From JANMES01 sp038329865 (GTDB taxonomy: Bacteria; Planctomycetota; Phycisphaerae; Tepidisphaerales; Tepidisphaeraceae), in NCBI GenBank assembly GCA_038329865.1, contig JBBQNK010000002.1:62001-126000 (forward strand): a stretch of DNA of 64,000 nucleotides, given 5' to 3'. The position numbers and the translations under genes were made by a program. The notes beneath the pieces were generated by a model. It saw only the letters and a program-made list of their open reading frames with translations, did not search any database and was not told the origin of the DNA. Numbering within the stretch: the stretch's first letter is position 1; each line of letters starts with the position of its first letter. Shown here in pieces: positions 49,731 to 57,998 of the stretch.

Positions 49731-51395
49731 TCACTGCCGCCCCTCGCCCATGTTCAGAAAAATCATGTTCTGCGCGATCGCGGCTGTCACCAGCCACAGC
49801 GCGGCGTAGACGGCCATCCGGTGGCGCACCGGCCACTGCGAAAGTTCGAAGCCGATGGGCACCATCAGCATCGGGAACATGAAGAGCCACAGCCGCGCCG
49901 TCTCGCCGGGCAAAAACGCGGCGGCGCCCATCACGATCAGTTGCAGGAGCGAGAGGCCGATCAGCCGGCGCGCGGGCGGGGTTTTTTCCGGAGGCAGGCT
50001 CAACGCGGGATCCGGTTTTGCCCCCGCGATCGCCGCGGCGGGAGATTTCTCAAATTTCCACGAAGCCGGCGGGACGACCATGAGTTCCGACACTGTGGTT
50101 GGATCCTGCTGCAATGGAGGACACATCCGCACCAGCAATCCGCCGACGAGGACAATGCTGATCCATCCCGTGCCGAGCGCCAGGTCTTCAAAATCCCACG
50201 GAATATGCCCGGGGAATGGCCGCTGGAGCGGGATGAGGTCTTTTTCCTGCAGGCGGTTGGCGCTGCGGAGCGTTTCGATCGGGTTGAAGCCGGTGGTGAT
50301 CCACAGCGCGCCGTAGAGCAGCACCATCACGCCGATCGCCGCCGCCGCGTAGTTGGCGACGCGGGTGATGGCGCCGCCTTTCGATCGGTCGGGATTTTCC
50401 GGAGATTTTTCTGCGATAGCGCGAGCGACCGGCGGCGTTTTAGCAGGTGGCCGTTCGCTTGCGCCTTCGAGGCGCTCTACCGATGATTTCCCATACGCCC
50501 GCCCCAGGTACAAAATCGTATACACCGACAGGAACAATCCCATCGCCAGAAGCACGTAGCTCATGAACGTCGCCTGCGTCAGCACCGCGCCGAACGCGAT
50601 CGCCAGCGACACTTTCTTCCGCTCCAGCGCCAGGCACCAGCACAAAATCATCGCACACGCGATGGCGGGATAAACCTGATCGAACTGCGGAAAGAATAAA
50701 ATCAGCGAAGGGCACAGCGCCATGTAACTCGCGCCGCACCACGCCGCCTGCGCATCGCGGCCGAGCAGGCGGATCACGCCGTAAGTACCGAGCACGGCGA
50801 AGGTCGCGCCGGCGCCCAGGATCAATCCGCCCGCCAGTTGCCCGCCGAATCCGTTGCCGAAGACGCCGATGATCGCCACGTAATACAGCACCAGCCCCGG
50901 CGGCTTGTATTTGGCGTGCACCTGCATCCGCGGCATGAGATCCGGATAGAGCGAAAGCCAATCCGCCAGCGGCACGCCTTGCGCTTCCTGCTCCACCAGC
51001 ACGTTGGCGGCGGTGTAGTAGCTGGTGTTGACGGAGTTTTCGACGATCGCCGCGATGCGCGCCAGCCCCAGCCGCTGCGGACTGATGGCCGCCAGTTCCA
51101 GGCAGAACGTGGCGAGCATGAGCAGGACGATCCCCGATCGCACGCGGCCGTGCTGATGAAAAGCCCACTGCGCGACGAAGAACGGAATCACCGCCAGCGC
51201 CATCAATGGGTAGATCCGGAAGCTCAATCGTCGCCACGCCCACCGCCAATACCACGGGCCGTTGACGCCCGGCGTGTGCGCGATCACGAGCCCGACCATC
51301 ACGGCCGCCACGACCAGCGCGATCGCCAGCAAAATGTTCGCGCGGCGAGAGGGAATGGGCGGCGGCGATTGCATAGGCTCGATAGTTTCACGCAT
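49731..51395 (-). CDS. Polytopic membrane protein, glycosyltransferase-like
   Basis: About 554 residues with around 11 hydrophobic helices. A loop after the second helix pair carries SVNTSYYTAANVLVEQEAQ and MQVHAKYKPPGLVLYYV. This last pattern (acidic/aromatic loop, then K-x-PPG-x-x-x-Y) resembles polyprenyl-phosphate-sugar glycosyltransferases of the GT-C fold. A hydrophilic insert near residues 315-350 (LEGASERPPAKTPP) derives from a dispersed repeat. ATG 51395 avoids overlap with the divergent xseB; ATG 51374 is also possible. Specific function unknown. Confidence 0.65.
   Translation of the reverse strand: MRETIEPMQSPPPIPSRRANILLAIALVVAAVMVGLVIAHTPGVNGPWYWRWAWRRLSFRIYPLMALAVIPFFVAQWAFHQHGRVRSGIVLLMLATFCLELAAISPQRLGLARIAAIVENSVNTSYYTAANVLVEQEAQGVPLADWLSLYPDLMPRMQVHAKYKPPGLVLYYVAIIGVFGNGFGGQLAGGLILGAGATFAVLGTYGVIRLLGRDAQAAWCGASYMALCPSLILFFPQFDQVYPAIACAMILCWCLALERKKVSLAIAFGAVLTQATFMSYVLLAMGLFLSVYTILYLGRAYGKSSVERLEGASERPPAKTPPVARAIAEKSPENPDRSKGGAITRVANYAAAAIGVMVLLYGALWITTGFNPIETLRSANRLQEKDLIPLQRPFPGHIPWDFEDLALGTGWISIVLVGGLLVRMCPPLQQDPTTVSELMVVPPASWKFEKSPAAAIAGAKPDPALSLPPEKTPPARRLIGLSLLQLIVMGAAAFLPGETARLWLFMFPMLMVPIGFELSQWPVRHRMAVYAALWLVTAAIAQNMIFLNMGEGRQ
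50438..50490. repeat. Single copy of the GT39-type repeat core inside a membrane protein gene
   Basis: GGTGGCCGTTCGCTTGCGCC and the following TTCGAGGCGCTC match the core of the 60-base units at 39661-39960. In the minus-strand frame it encodes EGASERPP, as in the GT39 protein. Confidence 0.7.
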
Positions 51396-51416
51396 GCAGC
51401 TTAAAATGGAACGAAT

Positions 51417-51665
51417 ATGAGCAAGAAAGTCCAATCACCCCCCAAAACGTTCGAAGAAGCCCTGGCCGAGCTGGAGCAAATCCTGGGCGATATCGAAGGC
51501 GGCAAAGTCGGCTTCGAGCAAAGCCTGGAACGCTACGAACGCGGGCAATTTTTAATCGAACACTGCCGCGGCGTGCTCGACTCGGCGGAAAAACAGATCG
51601 AACAAATCAGCAAATCATCCGACGGCGGGATCGAAAAGAAGCCGATGGACTCGCCGCGGGTTTAA
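51417..51665 (+). CDS. xseB: Exodeoxyribonuclease VII small subunit
   Basis: Small subunit of the single-strand exonuclease; 82 residues. The conserved pattern FEEALAELEQILGDIEGG with LGFEQSLERYERG-like and CRGVLDSAEKQIEQI is complete. It is all helical, as expected for the coiled coil that binds the large subunit. xseB is often followed by ispA and dxs; here the polyprenyl synthetase comes 2.2 kb later on the same strand. xseA is not in the window. Confidence 0.92.
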   Translation: MSKKVQSPPKTFEEALAELEQILGDIEGGKVGFEQSLERYERGQFLIEHCRGVLDSAEKQIEQISKSSDGGIEKKPMDSPRV

Positions 51666-51706
51666 AACGCTTCATTCGCTTTTAGAAACGAAGTTACGAA
51701 GATTTT

Positions 51707-51780
51707 TTAATCACGAAGTCACGAAGACACGAAGCGGTACTCGAATTGCGAGAACCGCTTCGTGCCTTCGTGGTTCATTT
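51707..51780. repeat. Inverted repeat TCACGAAGTCACGAAGACAC
   Basis: The left arm of CACGAAG units ending GAAGCGGT and the right arm ACCGCTTCGTGCCTTCGTGG are complementary around a 15-base spacer. The sequence type is related in design to family C. Confidence 0.88.
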
Positions 51781-51822
51781 TTTTAAAAGACCCGTCTGCC
51801 CGCCGCGCGATTCCGCTCTGTT

Positions 51823-51990
51823 CCTCTCCCGATATTCCGGGAGAGAGTAGGGTGAGGGTTCTGTCTCCCACCTCAAATGATGTTTGAATTCGAAGACTTC
51901 GCGACTGCTGCGTCTCAGCAATCTTTAATTCGTCTCGGTGTCGCAGCAGAACCCTCACCCCCGCCCTCTCCCGGCGTACCGGGAGAGGGA
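51823..51990. repeat. Nested palindrome, family A
   Basis: CCTCTCCCGATATTCCGGGA (continuing GAGAGTAGGGTGAGGGTTCTG) faces CAGAACCCTCACCCCCGCCC (continuing TCTCCCGGCGTACCGGGAGAGG). Together with the repeat at 51707-51780 it fills the 335-base gap between xseB and the next gene. No gene was seen. Confidence 0.92.
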
Positions 51991-52000
51991 GAAATGCAAT

Positions 52001-53590
52001 TCAATGCGCCGCGCCGGCGGACTTCTTGCGGTCCTGCACGTCGGCCAGCGCGGCGAGGATGTACGGATTCTTTGGATCGCGCTGCAACGCGGCGCGGATT
52101 GCCGCGATCGCCTCGTCGTGTCGGCCGAGCCTGGAGAGCGCCAGGCCGCGCGCGACGGGCGCGTCGAGATCATTCGGATCGAGTCGGATCGCCTCGTCGA
52201 ACTCTGGCAGCGCATCAATCGGATTGCCAAGCCGCACGAGTTCGGCCCCTTTGGAATAATGCGCGACCGCGTTGTTCGGCCGCTTGTTGATTGCGTCGGA
52301 CCAGATCATCAGCACGCTCGAATAGTCCTCGTTCCGCCAAACCGTCGCGAGCATCAGCAACAGCACGACGACGCTCGCCGCGCCAAGGCCAACGGCTTCG
52401 CCGCGGGGAATTTTCCGCAGCCATCGCGCGAACAGCAGAACCGCCCCCACCGCCGCCGCGATCAGCGGCAAATACATCCGCCGCTCGCCGGCCGGTTCGA
52501 TCACGATCGGCAGGATGCTCGAAGTCGGCGCGAGGATCATAAAAAACCACGCCCCGAGGACGGCCCACGCCCGCCGACGCGCAACGCCGATGAACGTCGC
52601 GACTACCAGCCCGCCGATGAAAACCATCCACGGCCACACCTGCAAAATCGACCGCGGCACCGGCCAATCGGTGTACGTGATCACCAGCGGGTTCGGCCAA
52701 ACCGCCAGTTGCAGGTATCGCGTGATCACCCGCGACTGCATCAGCAGGTACTGCCACGACGAAATCGTCTGCGAATGCAGGACATTTTTCGTTTGGGCCG
52801 ACGACGTGAGCAACGTCGCCGGCAGCAGCATGGCCGTGCATGCCAGGCCAACGTAGAACCAGCGGCGCTGTTTGAGCGATTGCTTCCACGAGCCGGTGAC
52901 GATCAGCACGTCGAAAATCAGCACCAGCGGCGTGAGCATGGTGGCGACTTCTTTCGCTGCGCACGCGGCCAGCGCGCTCGCGACGGAGAGCGTCAACCAG
53001 CGGCGGGATTTTGGCGAATCAAGCGAGCGAAGGAACGTGTAGAACGTCAGCAGAAAGAAAAGCCCCATCAGCACTTCGCTGCGGTTGGTGGCGTACGTGA
53101 CGGACTCGGTGAGCATCGGATGCGCCGCCCAGATCGCCGCGGCAGCGAGGGCCGCGCCGTCGGCCTGCGGGTGATCTAGCCGGCGGAGCGTGAGTCGCAG
53201 CACGCCGAGCAGCGTGAGCGCCGCCATCGCGTGCAGGACGAGATTGCCGAGGTGGTAACCGCGCGGATTCGTGCCGTCGATCGCGTAGTTGATCGCCAGC
53301 GAAAGCCCCGTCATCGGCCGACCGGCCGTGAACGACGAACCCGGCGGGAAGAGCACGTTCCCGATCGGCCAAAGCGAACGAATCGCCGGATTTTCGAGGA
53401 TGACCATGTTGTCATCGAAGACGAACGGATTGTTGATCGCGTTGAAGTACGAAAGCGAAACGATCGCGACGAGCAAGATCGGAGCCAACCGCCGCCACGG
53501 GCTGGGAGCGCTCGAACCGAGTGGCGGGACACCGGGCATGCGGGGGTTATCGTTGATCGGTCGCGGCGAGGCAACTGGGATGCGGTCCAT
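52001..53590 (-). CDS. TMTC-like membrane protein with C-terminal TPR repeats
   Basis: About 529 residues. The N-terminal loop after the first helix has YFNAINNPFVFDDNMVILENPAIRSL, the FDD motif of the TMTC/O-mannosyltransferase-like GT-C proteins. Further motifs include GRPMTGLSLAINYAIDGTNPRGYHLGNLVLHAMAAL. About ten helices follow, then two to three TPR units (AVAHYSKGAELVRLGNPIDALPEFDEAIRLDP, then LGRHDEAIAAIRAALQRDP). It may glycosylate exported proteins on the outer face of the membrane (inference from family). The start at ATG 53590 is the first outside a family B' repeat. The longer in-frame ORF to 53863 is translated repeat. Confidence 0.78.
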   Translation of the reverse strand: MDRIPVASPRPINDNPRMPGVPPLGSSAPSPWRRLAPILLVAIVSLSYFNAINNPFVFDDNMVILENPAIRSLWPIGNVLFPPGSSFTAGRPMTGLSLAINYAIDGTNPRGYHLGNLVLHAMAALTLLGVLRLTLRRLDHPQADGAALAAAAIWAAHPMLTESVTYATNRSEVLMGLFFLLTFYTFLRSLDSPKSRRWLTLSVASALAACAAKEVATMLTPLVLIFDVLIVTGSWKQSLKQRRWFYVGLACTAMLLPATLLTSSAQTKNVLHSQTISSWQYLLMQSRVITRYLQLAVWPNPLVITYTDWPVPRSILQVWPWMVFIGGLVVATFIGVARRRAWAVLGAWFFMILAPTSSILPIVIEPAGERRMYLPLIAAAVGAVLLFARWLRKIPRGEAVGLGAASVVVLLLMLATVWRNEDYSSVLMIWSDAINKRPNNAVAHYSKGAELVRLGNPIDALPEFDEAIRLDPNDLDAPVARGLALSRLGRHDEAIAAIRAALQRDPKNPYILAALADVQDRKKSAGAAH

Positions 53591-53621
53591 GCGCGGGACG
53601 GATCGGTATCCGGTCCGCCTT

Positions 53622-53776
53622 GTCATCCTGAGCGCAGCGAAGGACCTCGCGGAGTGCCTCAACGCGTAACCCGCATCGCAAGATCGCCCCTCGAAACCGC
53701 GATGTTGGTGGACGCGTTCATAGCCATCGACCGGTTGCTGTATTCCAGTGGGGTCCTTCGCTGCGCTCAGGATGAC
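53622..53776. repeat. Inverted repeat, family B' (TCATCCTGAGCGCAGCGAAG)
   Basis: GTCATCCTGAGCGCAGCGAA (continuing GGACCTCG) and GTCCTTCGCTGCGCTCAGGA (continuing TGAC) face each other across about 100 bases. A related pair is at 55018-55173. It lies in the gap before the polyprenyl synthetase. Confidence 0.88.
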
Positions 53777-53882
53777 GACCTTTTCCTGCCAGGAGTGCTG
53801 AGACAAGGAAGGATTGGCTCGGGCACACATCGTGCAGCATCCCATTCCCACTTCGATTATCATCCCCGCGGGGATTTTTCGT

Positions 53883-54785
53883 ATGCCTAATTCCGATCCA
53901 TCGTCTTCCGCGCCGGCGTTTCTTCACACCGACGCCGCCGCCGTTACCGCGTTTTTTGAGCGGCTCGATCAGCAGTGGCCCGGCGCTCCGGCGAAGCTGG
54001 TCGAGGCGATGCAATACAGCCTGCTCGCCGGCGGGAAGCGGTTGCGCCCTGCGATGGTGCTCGAGACCTGCCGCGCGTGCGGCGGCGATGCGTTCTCTGC
54101 CTCCGCCCTCGCGGCGGCGGGCGCGATGGAGCTGATCCACACGTTTTCGCTCGTGCACGACGACCTGCCCGCGATGGACGACGACGACCTGCGCCGCGGC
54201 CGGCCGACCAATCACAAGGTGTTCGGCGAAGCGATGGCGATCCTCGCCGGCGACGCGATGGTGACGACGGCGTTCGAGCTGCTCGCCACGCAGGCCGCGC
54301 CGAATGATGCGCCCAGGCTCGTCGCCGAGCTCGCCCGCGCCGCGGGCGCGGGTGGGATGATCGGCGGGCAGGTGATCGACATTGAATCCGAATCCGTCGC
54401 GCTCACGCTCGATCAGCTCCGCACGCTGCACGCGATGAAAACCGGCGCGCTGCTCGTGGCCAGCTGCCGGATGGGCGCCATCTGCGCCGCCGCGAGCGAT
54501 TCCGCGCTGGCGGCCGTCACCGCGTACGCAAGTCACGTAGGGCTGGCGTTTCAGATCGTCGACGACCTGCTCGACATCACCGCCACTCCGCAGCAATTAG
54601 GCAAGGCGACGAACAAAGACGCGCGGCGAGGGAAGAATACATTTCCGTCACTGCTCGGCGTGGAGGCTTCGCGGGCGGCGGCGGAGAAAGAGCTGGCCGC
54701 GGCGCTGGAATCGGTCGGCTTCCTGGGAGATGCCGCAAACGGCCTGCGCGAGCTGGCGCGGTTCGTTGTGAAGCGATCGTCGTAA
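53883..54785 (+). CDS. ispA: Polyprenyl (farnesyl/geranylgeranyl) diphosphate synthase
   Basis: Condenses isopentenyl diphosphate with allylic diphosphates. The 300-residue enzyme has GGKRLRPAMVLETC, the first Asp-rich motif DDLPAMDDDDLRRGRPTNH, KTGALLVASC, and the second Asp-rich motif FQIVDDLLDIT followed by GKATNKDARRGKNTFPSLLG. The DDxxxxD form is typical of bacterial FPP/GGPP synthases of the IspA family. Chain length is not certain. ATG 53883 was selected because the upstream frame is not conserved in character. dxs, the usual neighbour, starts 9.1 kb downstream in the same direction. Confidence 0.9.
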   Translation: MPNSDPSSSAPAFLHTDAAAVTAFFERLDQQWPGAPAKLVEAMQYSLLAGGKRLRPAMVLETCRACGGDAFSASALAAAGAMELIHTFSLVHDDLPAMDDDDLRRGRPTNHKVFGEAMAILAGDAMVTTAFELLATQAAPNDAPRLVAELARAAGAGGMIGGQVIDIESESVALTLDQLRTLHAMKTGALLVASCRMGAICAAASDSALAAVTAYASHVGLAFQIVDDLLDITATPQQLGKATNKDARRGKNTFPSLLGVEASRAAAEKELAAALESVGFLGDAANGLRELARFVVKRSS

Positions 54786-54876
54786 CTTCAAATTACACGT
54801 ATTGATATACGTCATCCACAGAGGGTGTCTAGAGTATATCAACTTCAACCGTAGCGGACGTCGGATGTTTTGTCTC

Positions 54877-54960
54877 CGTCATCCCGAGGTACGCCGAGGG
54901 ATCTCGGGAGCACGAGAACCGTTTGAAATCCGAGATCCCTCGGCGTACCTCGGGATGACG
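54877..54960. repeat. Nested palindrome, family B
   Basis: The arms CGTCATCCCGAGGTACGCCG and CGGCGTACCTCGGGATGACG continue with AGGGATCTCGG/CCGAGATCCCT around about 20 bases. Confidence 0.92.
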
Positions 54961-55017
54961 CTACACCTGAAGTTGACTCGCTCTAAAAAGTCGGAAATCG
55001 CGGAATTCCCGAGTGTC

Positions 55018-55173
55018 GTCATCCTGAGCGCAGCGAAGGACCTCACGGGATTCCTGCAGATGGTTGAATGCGAGAACACGGCTTTCCCGCAATCATTTCT
55101 TGAATGCAAGTCTTTGTTGAACTCCACACACGTTGAGGGCGTTCGCGAGGTCCTTCGCTTCGCTCAGGATGAC
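55018..55173. repeat. Inverted repeat, family B'
   Basis: GTCATCCTGAGCGCAGCGAA (continuing GGACCTC) and GAGGTCCTTCGCTTCGCTCA (continuing GGATGAC) flank about 100 bases. Confidence 0.88.
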
Positions 55174-55244
55174 ATCGAAAGGGACTTTATAGACACGCTT
55201 ACAGAATGACGATCGACGAAATATCGCCTGTGGTTCGGATTGAG

Positions 55245-55306
55245 GTCGCATGGGCTACCAGCCCATGTTTTCCCTTCTGAAATCATGGGCTGGTAGCCCA
55301 TGCGAC
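55245..55306. repeat. Nested palindrome GTCGCATGGGCTACCAGCCC
   Basis: The arms GTCGCATGGGCTACCAGCCC(ATG) and (CAT)GGGCTGGTAGCCCATGCGAC are exact complements around about 16 bases. Each contains its own GGGCT...AGCCC hairpin. Confidence 0.93.
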
Positions 55307-55429
55307 GCAGAACCAATCAAATCATGCGTGTAGCAGTAGTCCAATCCCTATCGGACGTTCGTGCCATTCAACCGCGATTCTGCAGCGCGAGTAAAGATCA
55401 ATCCGATATCGCCCGTGCAGGCTCAACGA

Positions 55430-56791
55430 ATGACGACGCTCACCTTTCCACTCGCGCCGACTGACTTGCCCGATCGCTCGTCCGCGCGATCGATGCGCCT
55501 GGCGATCGCCCTCTCGCTCCTGCAGGCGATGTGGATGCTGGCGGCCGTCAACTTTGTCGCGCCGCATTACTCGGACCTTCTCACCGGCGATGTCGCCTAC
55601 TTTCTCGGCGCGGCCAGGCACGTGCTGGCCGGGGAAATGCCGTATCGCGATTTTTCGTTCGAGTACCCGCCGGGCGCGCTGCTGCCGATGGTGGCCCCGG
55701 CGGTGTTCGCGGGAACTGCATCGACAACGGCGTACATCTGGGCGATGGTGACGCAGAACGCGTTACTGGCGGGCGTGATCACGCTGCTCCTGGCGAAGTG
55801 GGCCGGTCTGCGAGCGGCGGTGGTGTTTAATGTACTGCTCGCGATCGGCGCGGCGTTTGTGCCGCTGCGGTTTGATCTACTGCCGGCGCTGCTCACGCTG
55901 ATGGCGGTGAAGTGGGCGATCGACCGGCCCGGGCGAGCCGGCGCGGTGCTGGCGATCGGCGTGCTCGCCAAACTCTACCCGGCGGTGCTGCTGCCGATTC
56001 TGCTGCTGCCACATCTGACCGCGCGACGGTGGCGTGACGCGGGTTTACTCGCTTGCGCCTTCGCGGCCACGCTCCTGATCGTGCTGCTCCCCGCGGCGAT
56101 TCTCTCGCACAATCACCTCTTCGATTTCCTCGCGTTCCATCGCGCCCGCGGGCTGCAGGTGGAGAGCCTCGCGGGCGGTTGGATTCTGCTCGCAGGAAAA
56201 CTTCACCTGACGAGCGCGACGGTCGGCACGAGCTATTTCAGCAGCAACGTGACGAGCCCGTGGGCGGGTGTGGCGCTGAGGTTACTGCAACCGATGTTGC
56301 TTTTAGTGCTCGCAGTGCAGTGGATCGTGACGTGGAGATCGTGGCGCAAGGGTGACGCAAAAAAAGCCCGCGAACTTGCGTTCGCGGCTACGGAAAATTG
56401 CGCGTCGGACGAAAAATCCCGACGCGGTTCACAGTCGATCGACGCGAATAATCGCTCCGGTCTTTCAGAAGCTGCGGGGAACTCGATCATCCCGCGCGAT
56501 CTCGCGTGCATCGCTGCGACCACGCTGTGGATCTTCATCGCCTGCAATAAAGTCTTTTCGCCGCAGTACGTGGTGTGGGTGCTGCCGCTGGTGGCGATGG
56601 CGAATGTTCGACTGCTGCACGTGGCGGCGATCGCGGCGATCACCGCGCTGGTCTTTCCGTTTCTGTACGAGGCGCTCAAGCAGGCCGACCTTTTGCCGAT
56701 CTTGCTGGTGAACGTGCGGAACTTTCTGGTGATCGTGATGATCGCCTACGGCTTGGTCACCCGGCCCAGGAACAGAATCTCGCCGCTCTGA
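55430..56791 (+). CDS. GT87/DUF2029-like mannosyltransferase-type membrane protein
   Basis: A 453-residue polytopic protein with about ten helices. The first outer loop has HYSDLLTGDVAYFLGAARHVLAGEMPYRDFSFEYPPGALLP; the acidic DVAYF and the EYPPG motif are characteristic of GT87-type GT-C glycosyltransferases using polyprenyl-phosphate sugars. Residues 315-360 form a charged insert that includes a fragment of a dispersed palindrome (56368-56395). Its last 46 bases overlap the 3' end of the convergent serpin gene. ATG 55430 was chosen over 55361, as it begins near the first helix. Confidence 0.72.
   Translation: MTTLTFPLAPTDLPDRSSARSMRLAIALSLLQAMWMLAAVNFVAPHYSDLLTGDVAYFLGAARHVLAGEMPYRDFSFEYPPGALLPMVAPAVFAGTASTTAYIWAMVTQNALLAGVITLLLAKWAGLRAAVVFNVLLAIGAAFVPLRFDLLPALLTLMAVKWAIDRPGRAGAVLAIGVLAKLYPAVLLPILLLPHLTARRWRDAGLLACAFAATLLIVLLPAAILSHNHLFDFLAFHRARGLQVESLAGGWILLAGKLHLTSATVGTSYFSSNVTSPWAGVALRLLQPMLLLVLAVQWIVTWRSWRKGDAKKARELAFAATENCASDEKSRRGSQSIDANNRSGLSEAAGNSIIPRDLACIAATTLWIFIACNKVFSPQYVVWVLPLVAMANVRLLHVAAIAAITALVFPFLYEALKQADLLPILLVNVRNFLVIVMIAYGLVTRPRNRISPL
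56368..56395. repeat. Half palindrome inside the GT87-like gene
   Basis: CCCGCGAACTTGCGTTCGCG followed by GCTAC closely matches the arm of the intergenic palindrome at 63708-63786 (CCGCGAACTGGCGTTCGCGG). It is in frame and encodes part of a hydrophilic loop. Confidence 0.7.
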
Positions 56792-57972
56792 TTGTCCCGG
56801 ATCGCGAACAGGAATGGCCGATCGGCGACAAACTCCGCCGCCGGCGGCGGTTCGTGGTAGGCCATGCCGAAGATCGCCACGGCCGTTGCGGCGGCGGCCT
56901 CGGTGCCTTCTTCGTTCACCTCGATGAACGCCTTGTGAACCACGCCGCTGATCTGCAGTTGCTCACGCGTGGTGATGCCGCTGAAGTCGGCCTTGTCGGT
57001 AAACGCATCGGTCATGCCGAGCGATTTGAGATCCTCCGACAATTCCATCTGCGATTCGAACTTGAATTTCGGCATCGCCAGCGTCACCTGCCGTGAGGCC
57101 AGCTTGTCGATCCACTTCGGCAGGTCGGCCAGGGATTTTTCGATCTCCAAACTCTTTTTCGCGTCCTTGTCCTTGCTCATCACCAGCAGCATGGAGACGG
57201 CGTCTCCCTTGTACGGCAGCTCGACGAGCTTGAGCCGATCGTCCTCAAAAAATCGCAGCTTCTCAGTCTGGTTCATCGTCGGCACGTCGGTCGTGACCGT
57301 GCCGTCGAGCTGATGGAACATTGAAGGCGTCGTGGCGGTTTTTTCGAAGGGCGTTTTCCACGCGGCCTTGAAATAGACCGCGTTGGTCAGCACCAGGCGG
57401 GTATTGGCGGTGATGGTTCCTTCGCCGAGCAGGTCCTTGATCTTGTCTTTCGTCTGCTTGGCGATGGCGTCGTTGATGGTTTTGCGCGACGGCTCCGGGG
57501 CGTGCAGAAAATCGACCGGTTCGATCTTGGCGAGATAATTCTTCTCGACCACGCCGCTGAACGTCGGCTCGATCGCGTAGCCCTTGTCGAGCCAGAGGCG
57601 GTTGGTGAGGGCGAGATCGAATTTCGGCTGGTTGTCATCGCCGGACTTGCCGGAGTTGATCAGGCTTTGCATCAGGCCTTTAACTTTGGTGTGAAACGCC
57701 TGATCCGGCGCACCGGCCTGGCCGAGCGCTTTCTGTATCTGCGTCGCCGTCTCGCCGCGGGCGCCTTCGGCCGTCATGGAGAGCGCGAGGTAGATGCTCG
57801 TCGGGCTGAAGATGAGATTTTGCGAATCCTTCTCCCCGCCGTCATGCAGTTGGAAAAGCTTATCGGCAAGGCTCGACGATAAATCGCCCGTTGCCTTCTC
57901 CGGCGCAGCCGCCATTGCCGAACCGGCCAACAAAGACGCGCCCATCATCATCGCACATGCAAATTTCAGCAT
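56746..57972 (-). CDS. Serpin-family protease inhibitor (secreted)
   Basis: A 408-residue serpin with a signal peptide (MLKFACAMMMGASLLAGSAMA). It has NLIFSPTSIYLALSMTAEGARGETATQI, NRLWLDKGY, NAVYFKAAWKTPF (serpin core), HKAFIEVNEEGTEAAAATAVAI and the end DRPFLFAIRDNQSGEILFLGRV. The hinge EEGTEAAAATA is the small-residue type of inhibitory serpins. Counting from it, P1-P1' falls at Met-Ala, suggesting elastase- or subtilisin-like targets. It would protect the cell envelope from proteases. It is the second of two tandem paralogues, 26 bases after the other. ATG follows GGGAGGG. Confidence 0.93.
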   Translation of the reverse strand: MLKFACAMMMGASLLAGSAMAAAPEKATGDLSSSLADKLFQLHDGGEKDSQNLIFSPTSIYLALSMTAEGARGETATQIQKALGQAGAPDQAFHTKVKGLMQSLINSGKSGDDNQPKFDLALTNRLWLDKGYAIEPTFSGVVEKNYLAKIEPVDFLHAPEPSRKTINDAIAKQTKDKIKDLLGEGTITANTRLVLTNAVYFKAAWKTPFEKTATTPSMFHQLDGTVTTDVPTMNQTEKLRFFEDDRLKLVELPYKGDAVSMLLVMSKDKDAKKSLEIEKSLADLPKWIDKLASRQVTLAMPKFKFESQMELSEDLKSLGMTDAFTDKADFSGITTREQLQISGVVHKAFIEVNEEGTEAAAATAVAIFGMAYHEPPPAAEFVADRPFLFAIRDNQSGEILFLGRVTKP

Positions 57973-57998
57973 AAGCCCTCCCAGGCTTTTGAAACATT

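Larger units (their letters stand above)
54786..55429. other. Repeat-filled intergenic region
   Basis: This 644-base gap holds three palindromic elements one after another (54877-54960, 55018-55173, 55245-55306). No supported gene. Short ORFs here are translations of the repeats. Confidence 0.85.

Noticed and set aside
53591..53863. N-terminal extension of the TMTC-like protein
   Set aside because: The extra residues (VILSAAKDP, SARSFAALRMT) are translations of a family B' repeat that recurs elsewhere, not a protein domain.
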